Below, piece by piece: positions 10,765 through 21,437 of a DNA stretch of 64,000 nucleotides. The notes under the pieces are model-generated. The model was not told where the DNA came from. It made no database searches and worked only from the letters and a program-made list of their open reading frames with translations. Each line of letters begins with the position of its first letter. Position 1 is the stretch's first letter. Made by a program: the position numbers and the translations under genes. Location of the stretch: NCBI GenBank assembly GCA_964035015.1, contig CAXIUP010000252.1, positions 96,001 to 160,000 on the forward strand, given 5' to 3'. This DNA comes from Corallium rubrum. Its lineage: Eukaryota; Cnidaria; Anthozoa; Scleralcyonacea; Coralliidae.

Positions 10765-12738
10765 CTTGACTTCTCGAATACCTCGCCGAAAAGAAAGGAA
10801 ATGTGCAAAACAGCATATATCACGTCATTCATGTGGCCAAAAAAATCATTTCCGTATTTAGACAGCCAATCACATCAAAGAACGTTCCGGTTGCTAGGCG
10901 TCATATACCTCACCTGATCTCATCTCTCATATCCGGTCATATCATGACACGTAAACAACTAATTTGACCTTCGACTATTTTCTTATTAAATATCTGTTTA
11001 TTTTGTTGATTAAATCATACTGTATCCATATACGCGTATCTTATAAAGATTCAAAGTCTGGTTACTCGGTTGCTTTATTAGAGCTAACTTTCACTGAGCA
11101 CGAGGTACAGTGTCTGACATAAAAACAAAAGAAGGCGAGTTGAGTCGAATTATATTATTAACTCGACTGCGAGTAGGCTGTGACAAGCGGCATGCTTTAT
11201 ATGCTTTCGTGCGCCGTATTATGAAATAGAATTGAAATTTCATAAAAAATACGCCATCTGTAACCATTAGGGCATTTGTATTAAATAAGTTCGACAGAGC
11301 CATTATTATAAATGTTGTATGATATTACTAAAGTACAGGGACATGATACACGCAAACAGCCCACTTCTCAAGCGCTGATTAATGTTGGCAAAGAAAAACT
11401 GGCTACGGCTTGAGAATAGACACTACATAAACTGGCCTTTATACAGCGTATCTGCGTATCCTTGGGAAACACGTCGTTTGTGATTTGTAATTTTGTCATA
11501 GGCCTTTATAGTATGAAAATATAACTCGTGTAGTTTAAATCACCAAACCATGAAGAGACGAAAAAAGGATGAAAATTAAAACTAAACCTCTCCCTGAAGC
11601 TGAAATGTGATACAGATTATTTTAATATAATAATGTTAAACACGGCAACACAAACGACCAAAAGAAAAGACGATGATTGTGGACAGAATCACACCAGTCC
11701 ACAACTGAGTTTATCGTTACCCTTCGTTCATCATACCTGAACGGCTAATATCATACCACCCTTAAAAAAATCGCTAGTTTGACTCTATAAATTTTAAAAA
11801 TAGCAGTTGGGCGGCTGGGCGCTATTCGTCAACAGTGAAATAGAAACTAATAAAAACATACGCTTACCTCGAAATACATGTGAAAATTTAATCCTTTCGC
11901 TCAGACCATATTTAATTAGACCACATAGTCCTTATTTTGACAAGAAAATTCATCGCCTCTTCTCTATATTAATCGCTTGTCGGTCCCGCCTTCTTGTGTC
12001 TCCGCCATTATATTGTATACGATTCGTCTGCTGTTAAATTTAGGTTCGCGCGTGCGCAGTAAGATTCTAACCAAACCGGGGGGAAGACACCCAGAGGAAA
12101 ACATTATATTCTGATTTTATACTCGACATACTTCAAGATAAAATGCAATATTTGACTAACTCTTTCAAGAGATACCCACAAATAATTTACTAAAGTGTCT
12201 TAGTTATCAGTGAGACTCTTTAAAGTACCTATTAAAACGACGATATTATTCATCCAAGCACGACAATTTATATGCCGCTAAACTTGGTACACCCCCCGGA
12301 AAAGTTTACACTATGTATCTATCGTGTGAATTTTCGCCACCATCACAATACTGCAAAGTTTCTGTGAAACTTTGCACTAAAAACGACTTATTTAATGACA
12401 ACACTTATGTCTTTTTCCTGAACAAAAAGTAACAAGACAATAATATTGAAACACCATTACTTTGTATCATTTCTATTTAATGTTTTGTGCATTTAACAAT
12501 GCTTGTCTGAAACATACATCGTAGCATATAATGTCAGTATATCACTTTAAACATTACAAACAAAGTGAAAAATATATTGCTATTGCATGTTCGTTTAATA
12601 AAACGATTTCGTTAGTACAGAAACCGTAATTACATTTGCATATCTTAAGAAACCAGTCAACTTAACAATTGACAAATGAAAAAAATAACAGTATATTTAT
12701 TTTAAAATGATATTATCTGGTATGATTCTGAACTGTAA
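10765..12738. other. Non-coding stretch upstream of the Helentron
   Basis: AT-rich, with scattered short frames that look random. If the Helentron is transcribed leftwards, its promoter and 5' end should lie at the left side of this interval, but I could not identify a terminus. Confidence 0.35.
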
Positions 12739-12780
12739 ATGAACTATCATAGTATCACGTTCTTATTTTTTTCATTACAG

Positions 12781-13228
12781 ACTATGCAAAATATAGTAGG
12801 ACGATTCTTTTTAAAGAATGATTCGTATATAATAGACAGCTTCAACAGTTTTGGAAACAACGCGTACACAGAAGGTCCGAAACTATTTGACAACTGTTAT
12901 ATTTGCTTGGAAAGTATTGAGCAAGGACAAGTACATGTTTATTCGACTACATGTTGTTGACATTATGTGCACCGTAAATGTTATAATCTATGGAGGAGAA
13001 CTAGTCTACTAGAAAATGGAATTGAGACGTGTGGTTACTGTAGACAAGAAAGAACTGACGAGTGGTGTTTTCTATGTCTGACAAATGTAACTGACACGAC
13101 AATGAAAACCATTGCTGTGATGCATCACTTCACGAAGCATGCGTTGAATTTCTTAGGGAGATTCATCGAACTTTGATTAACTGTGACATATGTGGAGAGT
13201 GTGAATGTAGATGGAGTGCTGCATAGAC
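12781..13228 (+). pseudogene. Double RING-type zinc-finger exon, broken
   Basis: A pyrimidine tract and CAG at 12760-12780 look like a 3' splice site, followed by an open frame. The frame encodes CYICLESI, then TTCC, a TGA (12958-12960), HYVHRKC and CGYCR. Reading through the TGA, the spacing C-x2-C..C-x-H-x2-H-x2-C..C-x2-C is that of a RING finger, an E3 ubiquitin-ligase type fold. A second, similar cluster starts at WCFLCL. After a frameshift at about 13095-13115 it continues as CDASLHEAC and CDICGECEC, ending in TAG near 13226. So one stop and one frameshift disable a protein with two RING-like modules. I do not know the family; it may be a transposon-borne or virus-like gene or a host pseudogene. 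Confidence 0.5.
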
Positions 13229-14111
13229 TTAATAATAACTTTATCATCCTTTGGATGGAGGTGTCCAACCCACTCTGACTTAAGCGTAATATAGAATACG
13301 CAGGTTTCAAGGTGTTGCGTGGACCATTTTTGCAACGTTAACTGTCAATTTAATATACAAAGTATCATGTAACCATTTATTCTGAGCCATCTTGAACACG
13401 AAGCCAAAGAATTTTCTAAAAAGCAAAAGTGTGCTTTGAAAAAAAGGACTGCCAATTTTACTTTTATCATTACATCTTTTTTTAAAATTATTTGTTAGCA
13501 GACAATTATCTTTTTCACATTATTTAAGACTACGCATTATGCATGGTATATCAATAACAATAAATAATATTACTTGGAAATTTTTTAACTTTATCCCAGT
13601 ATAATTGCTAATAATTGTGAAAGATAAATGTGCTTCCTATTCAGACGTAGCCTCCCTTCTTAAAATAATGGTTTTGTCAGAGTAATAAAATTAAATAGTA
13701 TATACTTTGGAAATCAGTGGAAATGTCAAATGGCTGCAAGAAGGCATGTGTTGTTGCAACATATTGAAGGCAATGTTTGCGAATTTAGTCAATTTATGTT
13801 TTCTGACTAAACATGAGGGCGAAATTGCTAAAGAAAGGCGATATTCCTAGGAAATTCCTGCTCTGGGAGGGCGACTTGACTTGTCTCGAGGGCGGCGATA
13901 TTACGGTCTGACAAATTGCCTAGGACACTAGCATGTCTGGCTATCTCGTTTATAAATACTGACCTTCATAATATATATTCAGCCAGTGACGCTTTTAACT
14001 TTATTTCATGTACATGTATTCATATCACAATTCAGATTTACAACACGATCTTATTCATTTTCTTCAGCGAAAATTTTTCTAAACTATAATTAATCACCAA
14101 AATTATCTTTG
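13229..14111. other. AT-rich non-coding stretch
   Basis: No convincing gene or repeat seen. Confidence 0.35.
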
Positions 14112-14352
14112 CCGATCAGCGAATTATCGAAGAAAATTTGCCTAGAGTTGTCACCGTTGTAACGGCAAACACGAGCACATTGGAAATTTAAACAGATTTA
14201 TAAAAGAACATACGACCATAAAACATGAGCAAGAGCGTTTTTAAGTCAGCTATTGATATTTGATGTTATTTTTTGTCATATTTACTCGTGTTTGCGATTA
14301 CAACGGCGACAAGACTAGGCAAATTTGCTTCGATAACTCGCTGATTAGCAGA
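14112..14352. repeat. Inverted repeat, MITE-like
   Basis: Arms of about 66 bp at 14112-14179 and 14285-14352 pair with a handful of mismatches (left arm begins near GATCAGCGAATTATCGAAG; right arm is its complement). About 105 bp of loop separates them. The structure suggests a small foldback or MITE; I found no clear target duplication. Confidence 0.65.
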
Positions 14353-14536
14353 GATGCTTTTCGTGAAATTTTACGAAATTATTGCTAATCTAGAAAATAA
14401 TTACAACAAACAAATCCTTATACTTACTTTAGGAGTTGTTACAGCAAAACATTTGCTTGGTTTCGGTTATATATTGACCGAAAAAGGCCATTTCTTGTTA
14501 ACTGCCAAACTAGGTCACATTACATGGTCCAGATAC

Positions 14537-14900
14537 AGACAAAGATGCGCCTGCTAGCTTTTAATACAGCGGAGAACCTGCGTGTCATTACCATAACATA
14601 GCCCTGGGTTCAAACGCGTTCGAATCATTCTTTTCCCGCGATTGCTTCCACCAGCTAATATTCTGTAATTTCACAATCTCGCACTTCCGAAACAACGAAC
14701 GAACTTCGGAACACCATTCGACAAAAGTTATGTGAAATGCTCTATAAACTATCACTGAGCATATATCGGAAAATTCAATTAATAATATATATTTCCAAAT
14801 TTTCAAAATGTAAGTTCGTTCTTTCAATCAGACCACACTTTAGTATTATTGTTTTGCAGGTTCTCCGCTGTACTGAAAGCTAGCAGGCGCATATTTGTCC
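14537..14900. mobile_element. MITE-like element with about 45-bp terminal inverted repeats
   Basis: The left arm 14537-14581 (with GCGCCTGCTAGCTTTT and ACAGCGGAGAACCTGC) pairs with the right arm 14856-14900 at roughly 90 percent. The interior has no gene. I could not fix the exact ends or a target duplication. Confidence 0.65.
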
Positions 14901-14942
14901 GTGAAACTGACGTGACGTCATTTCATCTCCGGTGACTACTCG

Positions 14943-14975
14943 GTATAATTACTCGGGCTACCTGTGGTAGCGGAG
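14943..14975. repeat. 33-bp motif shared with position 47,385
   Basis: CTCGGGCTACCTGTGGTAGC, flanked by AGTCTAG-like bases, recurs in reverse orientation at about 47,375-47,407. Its core GCTACC-TGT-GGTAGC is itself a small hairpin. It probably marks the end of an unnamed repeat family. Confidence 0.5.
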
Positions 14976-15114
14976 TCTAGCTTTCGCTATTCTCGTTTAT
15001 TAGTCCTCTGGCGGCCACTGGCGATATTGACCAATAATCTTTGCGAAACTGAGGCATGTCAGGACAGAATAGTAATACAACCAGAAGTCTAACTCGAGTG
15101 AAAACTTGTCCGTT

Positions 15115-15176
15115 GGCAAGTTCCCCCGGCAGTTTTAACCTTCTTTTCAAGGTCCAAACTGCCGGGGGAACTTGCC
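15115..15176. repeat. Perfect 21-bp hairpin just outside the MULE
   Basis: GGCAAGTTCCCCCGGCAGTTT (15115-15135, 21 bp) is followed after 20 bases by its exact complement (15156-15176). The stem is GC-rich, unlike its surroundings, and ends 13 bases before the MULE target duplication. It could be a structured RNA element or an end of an older repeat into which the MULE jumped. Confidence 0.7.
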
Positions 15177-15189
15177 GAATCAAGATGCG

Positions 15190-15198
15190 CGAGCCGAC
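15190..15198. repeat. MULE target-site duplication, left copy
   Basis: CGAGCCGAC, repeated exactly at 21429-21437. Nine bp is the usual duplication length for Mutator-like elements. Confidence 0.85.
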
Positions 15199-15393
15199 GC
15201 AATTTTCCCTTTCGTAAACGGTCGTTACCATCCGGAACTGGCGTTACCATCCCGAGTCTTATAGAATTCTGGGTAAGCAGAGCAAAATTCCTCGTTGTCC
15301 CATGCCGTCCCGCATGTCACATTTATTGCTCACGTGCAGTGGTTTTTAGCGGGGAAATATTTCTATAAAACTATTAACAAAAGAGTGTAAACG

Positions 15394-16635
15394 ATGGCAA
15401 ATCCTTTAGAAAAACAATCAGTGAGGAAACCAACAGGATGGAATACTTTTTATCAACAAGTTGCGGTGAGTTGATAGTAATAATTTTTTTACGAAATACC
15501 AATTCCGGATTTGTTGATGCCATCTTGATTTGTCAGGACAACAATTCATTTATAAACGATAGAGTATTCAAATTTAAAAATAGCGTTATAAAACATAATT
15601 TTCAGAGAAGTTCAGAAGTTCACAAGGTCATATAAATGAATACTCGTATATTTATTTGAATAGTTTTAATTTTGTTTCACTTTTCACAGCCTGGAATTAT
15701 TCAAAAACTTGGGCCCGAGGCAAACATTGGCAAAGTGTCCACTGTAGCATCCAAAATGTGGAGGCAAATCGGTGAGAGAAGGAAGGTAAATATTCAATAT
15801 TCATAGTAGATTGTACTATATTAGAAGTATATATTTATTTAAAGCACTATTTTTTATGATATGTTTCTCGCCCAAAAAATCACTAAAATCACTGAATATT
15901 TTGAGTAAAAATATTTATATAATTATAAACAATTATACCACGAGTGGTATGATTGTTTTACTATAGACATTCACTCAGTTCAATGAAAAAATACCTTTTT
16001 ATCATTAAAATAGACGATGTGCTACCCACCCCCCTCCCCATGGATTGACATCAGTAGACATTAATGCACATCAATACACCTCACTAGACATAATTTGACA
16101 TAACTTGACATCAGTAGGCATAAATAGACATAACTGTTTACAACCTCTGTTAGTCTAACAATGTCTAGTGATGTAGGGGCTTCTTCCCTAGAAATATTTT
16201 GAAATCTAGTGTTTCTGAAACATATTTGCTTAACAGGAGTGGAAAATGAAGACACAACAGACAAGAGAGGACCTTGATACAGAGATGGTGCAAGAAAAGC
16301 TTGACTGTGAGAAATGTGGCAAGATTTTTACCAGAAGCAAGGACCTGAAATTTCATATCAAAGGTTGTCGACAATGTGTCTGTGAGAAATGTGGTCAAAA
16401 CTTTACCCATGCATTGCAGTTGAAAAGGCATAATTTGAAAAAGCACTGAAAGACTTTTTCATGTAAAACATGTGGCAAATCATTTGGTTACAAACACCAT
16501 CTGGATAGACATAGCCGTGTTCACGATTCTAGTGCTTTCACTTGTAAAATATGCCACACTAAGGTCAAAACAAGAAGCAATTTTATTAGGCATATGACTC
16601 GGCAACATGATGGGTTAGATCCTAAAAATTACTGA
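15394..16635 (+). CDS. HMG-box plus C2H2 zinc-finger gene carried by the MULE
   Basis: Three exons join in phase: 15394-15465 (ATG start, donor GTGAGT), 15690-15785 (acceptor TTTTCACAG, donor GTAAAT) and 16237 onward (acceptor CTTAACAG). Exons 1-2 and the start of exon 3 encode an HMG-box-like fold (GWNTFYQQVA, then KVSTVASKMWRQIGERRK, then EWKMK). Exon 3 then encodes C2H2-type fingers: CEKCGKIFTRSKDLKFHIKGC, CEKCGQNFTHALQLKRHNLKKH, CKTCGKSFGYKHHLDRH and CKICHTKVKTRSNFIRH. A TGA at 16447-16449 falls in the linker between fingers 2 and 3; beyond it the frame is open to TGA 16633-16635. The protein would bind DNA in the nucleus. It could be an element-encoded accessory protein or a captured host gene; the sequence alone does not say. 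Confidence 0.65.
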
Positions 16636-16822
16636 AATCAGAGTATTTATTAAAAAATGTCTCAATATCAATTATTGCTGTTCTTCTTTATATAACAAAC
16701 AGTTTGTAGCAGGTAAATAATTAACTGATGTTTGTCAGAAAAAAATGCTAAGCATGTCCATTGCTAAAAATGATTGATAAATTATTACATTTTGGACAAG
16801 AGCAAACTTACCATCTTATTTT

Positions 16823-17087
16823 AGGGACGGACCATTAGAAAAATGATGGGGGGGGGGGGCAAAACCAAAAAAAAATTATTCCCAGAAAAAAATTAGGAAA
16901 AAAAAAATCTTCCCAGGCATAGTGCAAAACAAATTCCTTGCTTGGAAGATAAGCCTATAAAATTCACTTAAAAAAAAATTTCCAGCCATCAAGTGTGAAA
17001 AAAAATAATTTCTTTTATAGGTATACAAAAAATATTGCCTCTTAGAAAATCCCCCCCCCCCAAAATCACTTTTCTAATGGTCCGTCC
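16823..17087. mobile_element. Nested MITE with AGGGACGGACC ends
   Basis: AGGGACGGACCATTAGAAAA at the left is matched by its complement at the right (TTTTCTAATGGTCCGTCC). G-runs inside the left end face C-runs inside the right end. CTTATTTT flanks both sides (16815-16822 and 17088-17095), compatible with an 8-bp hAT-type duplication. A shorter duplication with slightly longer ends is also possible. Confidence 0.7.
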
Positions 17088-17275
17088 CTTATTTTCCTAT
17101 ACCAGCAAGTTAAGTACTAAAATATATATGTAAAATACATAACTTTAAATTTTGTTAATAAAGTCTCTTGAAATGCTGACATTAAGATAAAAGTTATTGT
17201 ACGTGCCCAAAACAAAAGTGTCTCTGAATAGTAACCACACCCTAGTCGATATGGAGTGAACAAACTGTCAAATGT

Positions 17276-20200
17276 TTACTGTTCTGTAGTTAATTTAAGT
17301 ACATTTAACATTTTGATCTCATCACATGTGACCCAGACTTTTTGCTTGGAGGTACATTTTCCTTCACTGCCATAGCAAGACTGTGCTGACGTTTCGCACG
17401 CTTTCTTGGTGGTTCTAAACACTTGCCTTGTTGGCCTTCCTTTAGCGACAGCTTGACGGCTACCATTGTTTGACTTTCGTTTTCTGCCAGGCTGGATTTT
17501 AATCTTTTTGCCAGTTCTGGTACTTCTCAATTCATCAGTGCCAAAGTTGAAAAGTGCAGATACTAGGCTTCCAGGCATTCCACTGCTTAACTTCATCAAA
17601 CGGGCTGAGAACTGTTTCATACCTTTGGACAAATTCTTATCACCTGTAGACTTCAGTTTCTCAACCAATGACTCACAGGCTCTATTTACTGCTGTAATAC
17701 CTTCTTGTATATGTTCTTGTTCCAATCTCTCTTCAGTCTCCACCAAAATGGAATCATCCATGCTTATTACTTGGCAGTCTGGTTGTTCCAAACTATTAAC
17801 TTGATGTGATTGATCATCAGCTTCAATGCTGTGAGCATTGTTGCTTTTAGCACGGAGATTTGTATAGTAGGTAATGGGCAAGGTTTGGCCTATTGCAATC
17901 CATGCAAGCTTTTGTCTCGACTGTGGGTTAGAGACAGGGACAAAATTGATACAGTTGGCACTATTGGAAGCCCACAATATGTACTGATGCTTACAAGGGC
18001 TGCCATCTTTCCCCATGACACAACTGCAAACACCAATTGACATATCTACAAAATAGCTAAAAAAATATAATTATTATAATTACATGGGTAAAAATGCACA
18101 ACTTGTAACAAGTCTGCAATCAAGTTGTGTTTGCACTGCTTGTTGCAAGTTGTTGGAACAAGCTGCTAACAACTTATATCAAGATCGATGGCATTATCAG
18201 ACTTGCTACAAGTTTGTTCTGTCTAACATGTTACAAGATTGACAACACAAGCTTGGAACAATATTGTTATAACTAGACTTGTCTAATAACAAGGTTGTTA
18301 CAACTCAGTAGCGGACACTTCGTGAAATATTGGGGGTGCGAACTTAGGTTGCCAACATATCTCACTCTTCTACTGCAGAAAATATCAGTTCTTTCAAAAT
18401 TTCATGCAAATTTACTTTAATTATTACTATCCATGTGGATACTTAAAAAAATCAAATTTCAGACCCTGAATTATAAGCCTATCAGGCTTTTGTGGTTGTG
18501 ATCTTGTTAATACAGCTTTTTTACACAGTTAAGAGATTATGGGGGGGGGGCACCCCCCCTTGGCCCAACCCCCCTTAGTGTCCGCCACTGTTACAACTTG
18601 TTCACAAGTTCAACAGGTTAAGACTCAGGGGGTGCACTAAATTCCACCACCCCCCCCCCTCCCCCCGAAAAAACATGAGCACAGGGCAATACCTTTTGCC
18701 CTCTGCAGTATAAGGGTGTTTAAAGTTTTGAGGGGCATAGGTAAAAAAAAGATAAGACTGCTTTCCGAACAGTACCTTTTATCCTCTTCTGATAAACTGG
18801 GAACCTCAAATACATTATGCTCATATGTAACGACTTTCTCAAGGCATGTTTTCTGTTCCTGTTGGGTTGGAATTTTAAAACCTTGTCCACCATCTACTTT
18901 CCGCTCGTTTTTACCAAGGAATCGGCGCCTAAAATAGCCATCAAAACTCCCATCTGCAATAGACAATAGCTTGTCTTTGAAATGGTTTTCCAGGTCAGCA
19001 GTCAGTTTGTCAAACAATCCAACCACATTGTATTCCTTCACTCTTCTTAATAGTATATCTTTCAACACCAGAAACTGAGCTTCTACAAAGTTGTTAGTTT
19101 GATTTCCTCGGACACGCAAACTAGATCGGAAGCAAAGGGCAAAGTCCTTCTTGATCACATAAAGGTTTCGGTAGTACTGTAAAAGGTTGGGATACTTGCT
19201 ACATGCATCATCACTCAAAAGATCTTCATAACAGTCATCAAAACTCTCTTCAGTCGTTGCATACAAAGCCTTTTTGAAAAGGCTGAAAACTTCTGGTCGA
19301 TCATGCTGGTTGACAAGGTGGTCTTTTTCAACAATCCACCTCCACACTTGCTGCAAAACATGGAAAATGCATAACAGGAGTGTTGCAGTTGGCCATACAC
19401 TCTTCAAGGCATTCCGTTCTTCCAGGCAGTTGTCTGTAAGAATAACCTCAGGACCTGTAGTGGGACCACGACCATTAAAAGCATACTCAGGAAGGCAATC
19501 ACTTAACATCTGAAACGCTTGCTTCACCGTGCTTTCTTTTTCGTCGCTTGTTATGACAAGGCCACAGGGTAGTGCACCAGATACATTATGTGTACACAAC
19601 AAGAAAACTTTCAGGTTATGCTCATCTGTATTTGAGGTGGCATCAACAAATACAAGCTCGCCACACTGAGGCACTTCCTTGTGAACTCGCTTCATTAAAG
19701 GTGTGACAACACTGATAATAAGGGGCATTTCATCACTACAGTACACCTGATACTTTAGTGATGCATCTAGAAAAATATTAATATAACATTCTTATCAATG
19801 TTTTAATAAGCTGTACAAATTTTGTACTTTAAGCATAGATGGACTTTCTGGGGATGCGGGGGGGGTATGCCATACTCCCCCAGAAATTACTTGCACCCCC
19901 AGAAAGTTTTGCACACACCCCCCCCCCCCCAAAAGCAATTTGCATCCCCCAAGAAAATTATGCAGCTTGCTGATTGTAATTGTATAAATGAAAGTAGTGA
20001 AAATTTGTTATTATTAAACAGTATGCAGTTTTTTAGATAAGTATGCTTTAAATGAAGTAGAACTGTAGAAAATATGGATTGATTTGCCTCATTTCGTCTA
20101 ATTTAAGGAGCTTCAATACTCGATAGTCAATGCATTTTTCTGTACCTTCAACTTGCACCCCCCTGAAATTTTGCACATGAGATGGACATGACAATGACAA

Positions 20201-21325
20201 ATTAACCTTTACAAGATAATTTAAAAGCAAGGATGAATTTTGAGATTTTGCTGCAAAATCTCAAAATTCATTCTTGCTTTTAAATTATCTTGTAAAGGTT
20301 AATTTGTCATTGTCATGCATTGCACACTGCGATTTGTTGGGCTGATTTTAGGTTTTGCCAAATGCTACTGGAAAATATTTTCAGTTAATCATTTCATGAC
20401 GACATTTGCCAGATATCATGAATTTGCACCTGAAATCAGCTTGACAAATTGCAACATGTAAACATAGCTTTATAAGTTAGGACATACCTGGATGGTTTTG
20501 CTATTCCTCCATTTTCTCTTCCAGCCTTTGAAACATCTCTCCGTTCTTGCCACCAAACTCATCCTTTGTGTACTGACTATATAGGTAGTTGAAATCCCTT
20601 CTTCTAGGTGTGACAGATCTATCTGCTTTCATAACATGATAGGTTATCTCATCTTTGCAGGATTGTTTGAGATTTTTGAGAAAGATCTGTCTGGCCATGG
20701 ATGGTGTATTTCCATCTTCATACAATTTCCTTACTTTTTCAATAGTGCAGGATGAAATGTTTTTAAAGTTCGAAGCCTCAAGATTCACTGTGTTGTGATT
20801 ATGTGCCCACTCAATGTCTACAAAACAAATGCCACTTGTATTTATCTTTATAATCAACTGGAAAGGACAGTTCGTATTTTTCACTCTGGCTGCTGGATTT
20901 GTCTGTAGTTTTCTCTGAGGATCTTTGTTTGGGCTCCATTGTCTAGTGTTGTGTTGACACCGGTAATAAGTCTGGATAAGATATCCTGTTGTTGGTTTTT
21001 TCTTTGTTTTTACTTTCAGAGTGATGGAATTGATGGTTTGAAATTCGATTAACCAGGGATGAACATTCTCGATAGTTATGTCTTCAGTTTGGAAGGACGA
21101 TTTCTGTTCATTAATAACTGAAAGATTGAACTTATAACAGTAATCCTCTGGCAACTTCTCTAGAAGATTAGCTTCTATGCGTTCTTTTTCAACTTTCAAC
21201 AATGGAATACTCGGAGAATCGATATCACATTCGCTAATAGCAGAATTTATTAACTCGTCAAAACCAGCAAGCATGTCCGCCATATTTAACATGCAAGGAC
21301 AACAGACAAAGAAGCGGGACGGCAT
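17276..21325 (-). CDS. MULE transposase, three exons, one internal stop
   Basis: This is a DDE transposase that cuts and pastes the MULE. Exons on the minus strand are 21325-20488 (donor GTATGT), 19766-18776 (acceptor TTTTTCTAG, donor GTACTG) and 18056-17276 (acceptor TTTTTTTAG); phases 1 and 2 match at both junctions, giving about 870 codons. Exon 1 has a WRKY/FLYWCH-like zinc-binding block (YYRCQH, NTNCPFQL, WAHNHN). Exon 2 has the catalytic core: LVFVDATSN (first Asp), VILTDNCLEERNAL (second Asp) and CIFHVLQQVWRW. Exon 3 starts with a SWIM finger, CSCVMGKDGSPCKH. A TAG at 20501-20503, 13 bases before the first donor, is the only stop inside. The first ATG (21325) lies in the terminal repeat; a second at MLNMADML is equally plausible. 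Confidence 0.85.
18085..18297. repeat. Degenerate ACAACTTGTTACAAG-type satellite
   Basis: Short self-complementary words built on CAACTTGT and ACAAGTTG recur irregularly. The tract resumes after the nested hAT MITE (18591-18620), so the MITE inserted into it. It lies in transposase intron 2. Confidence 0.7.
18306..18590. mobile_element. hAT-type MITE, 285 bp
   Basis: Ends CAGTAGCGGACACT and AGTGTCCGCCACTG, with an exact 8-bp duplication TTACAACT at 18298-18305 and 18591-18598. Termini of the CAGTGGCGGA type with 8-bp duplications are characteristic of non-autonomous hAT elements. Confidence 0.85.
20187..20317. repeat. Near-perfect snap-back palindrome, 64-bp arms and 3-base loop
   Basis: The arms 20187-20250 and 20254-20317 are complementary at 63 of 64 positions around the loop CTG. 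It lies in intron 1 of the MULE transposase. No terminal signature of a transposon is visible, so an inverted duplication by template switching is at least as likely as a foldback element. Confidence 0.85.
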
Positions 21326-21437
21326 GGGACAACGAGGAATTTTGCTCTGCTTACCCAGAATTCTATAAGACTCGGGATGGTAACGCCAGTTCCGGATGGT
21401 AACGACCGTTTACGAAAGGGAAAATTGCCGAGCCGAC

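Larger units (their letters stand above)
15199..21428. mobile_element. Full-length Mutator-like element (MULE), 6230 bp
   Basis: Perfect 115-bp terminal inverted repeats (15199-15313 and 21314-21428, outer end GCAATTTTCCCTTTCGTAAA) are flanked by an exact 9-bp duplication CGAGCCGAC. Inside, a three-exon MULE transposase lies on the minus strand (17276-21325) and a three-exon HMG-box/C2H2 zinc-finger gene on the plus strand (15394-16635), so the two genes converge. Nested MITEs sit at 16823-17087 and, within transposase intron 2, at 18306-18590. Perfect repeats and an exact target duplication indicate recent insertion, although the transposase has one internal stop. The flanking bases outside the duplication are unrelated on the two sides. 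Confidence 0.9.

Noticed and set aside
16246-16449. The zinc-finger frame as a free-standing 67-residue gene
   Set aside because: The ATG at 16246 lies just after a splice acceptor and the frame joins two upstream exons in phase, so it is better read as the third exon of a larger gene.
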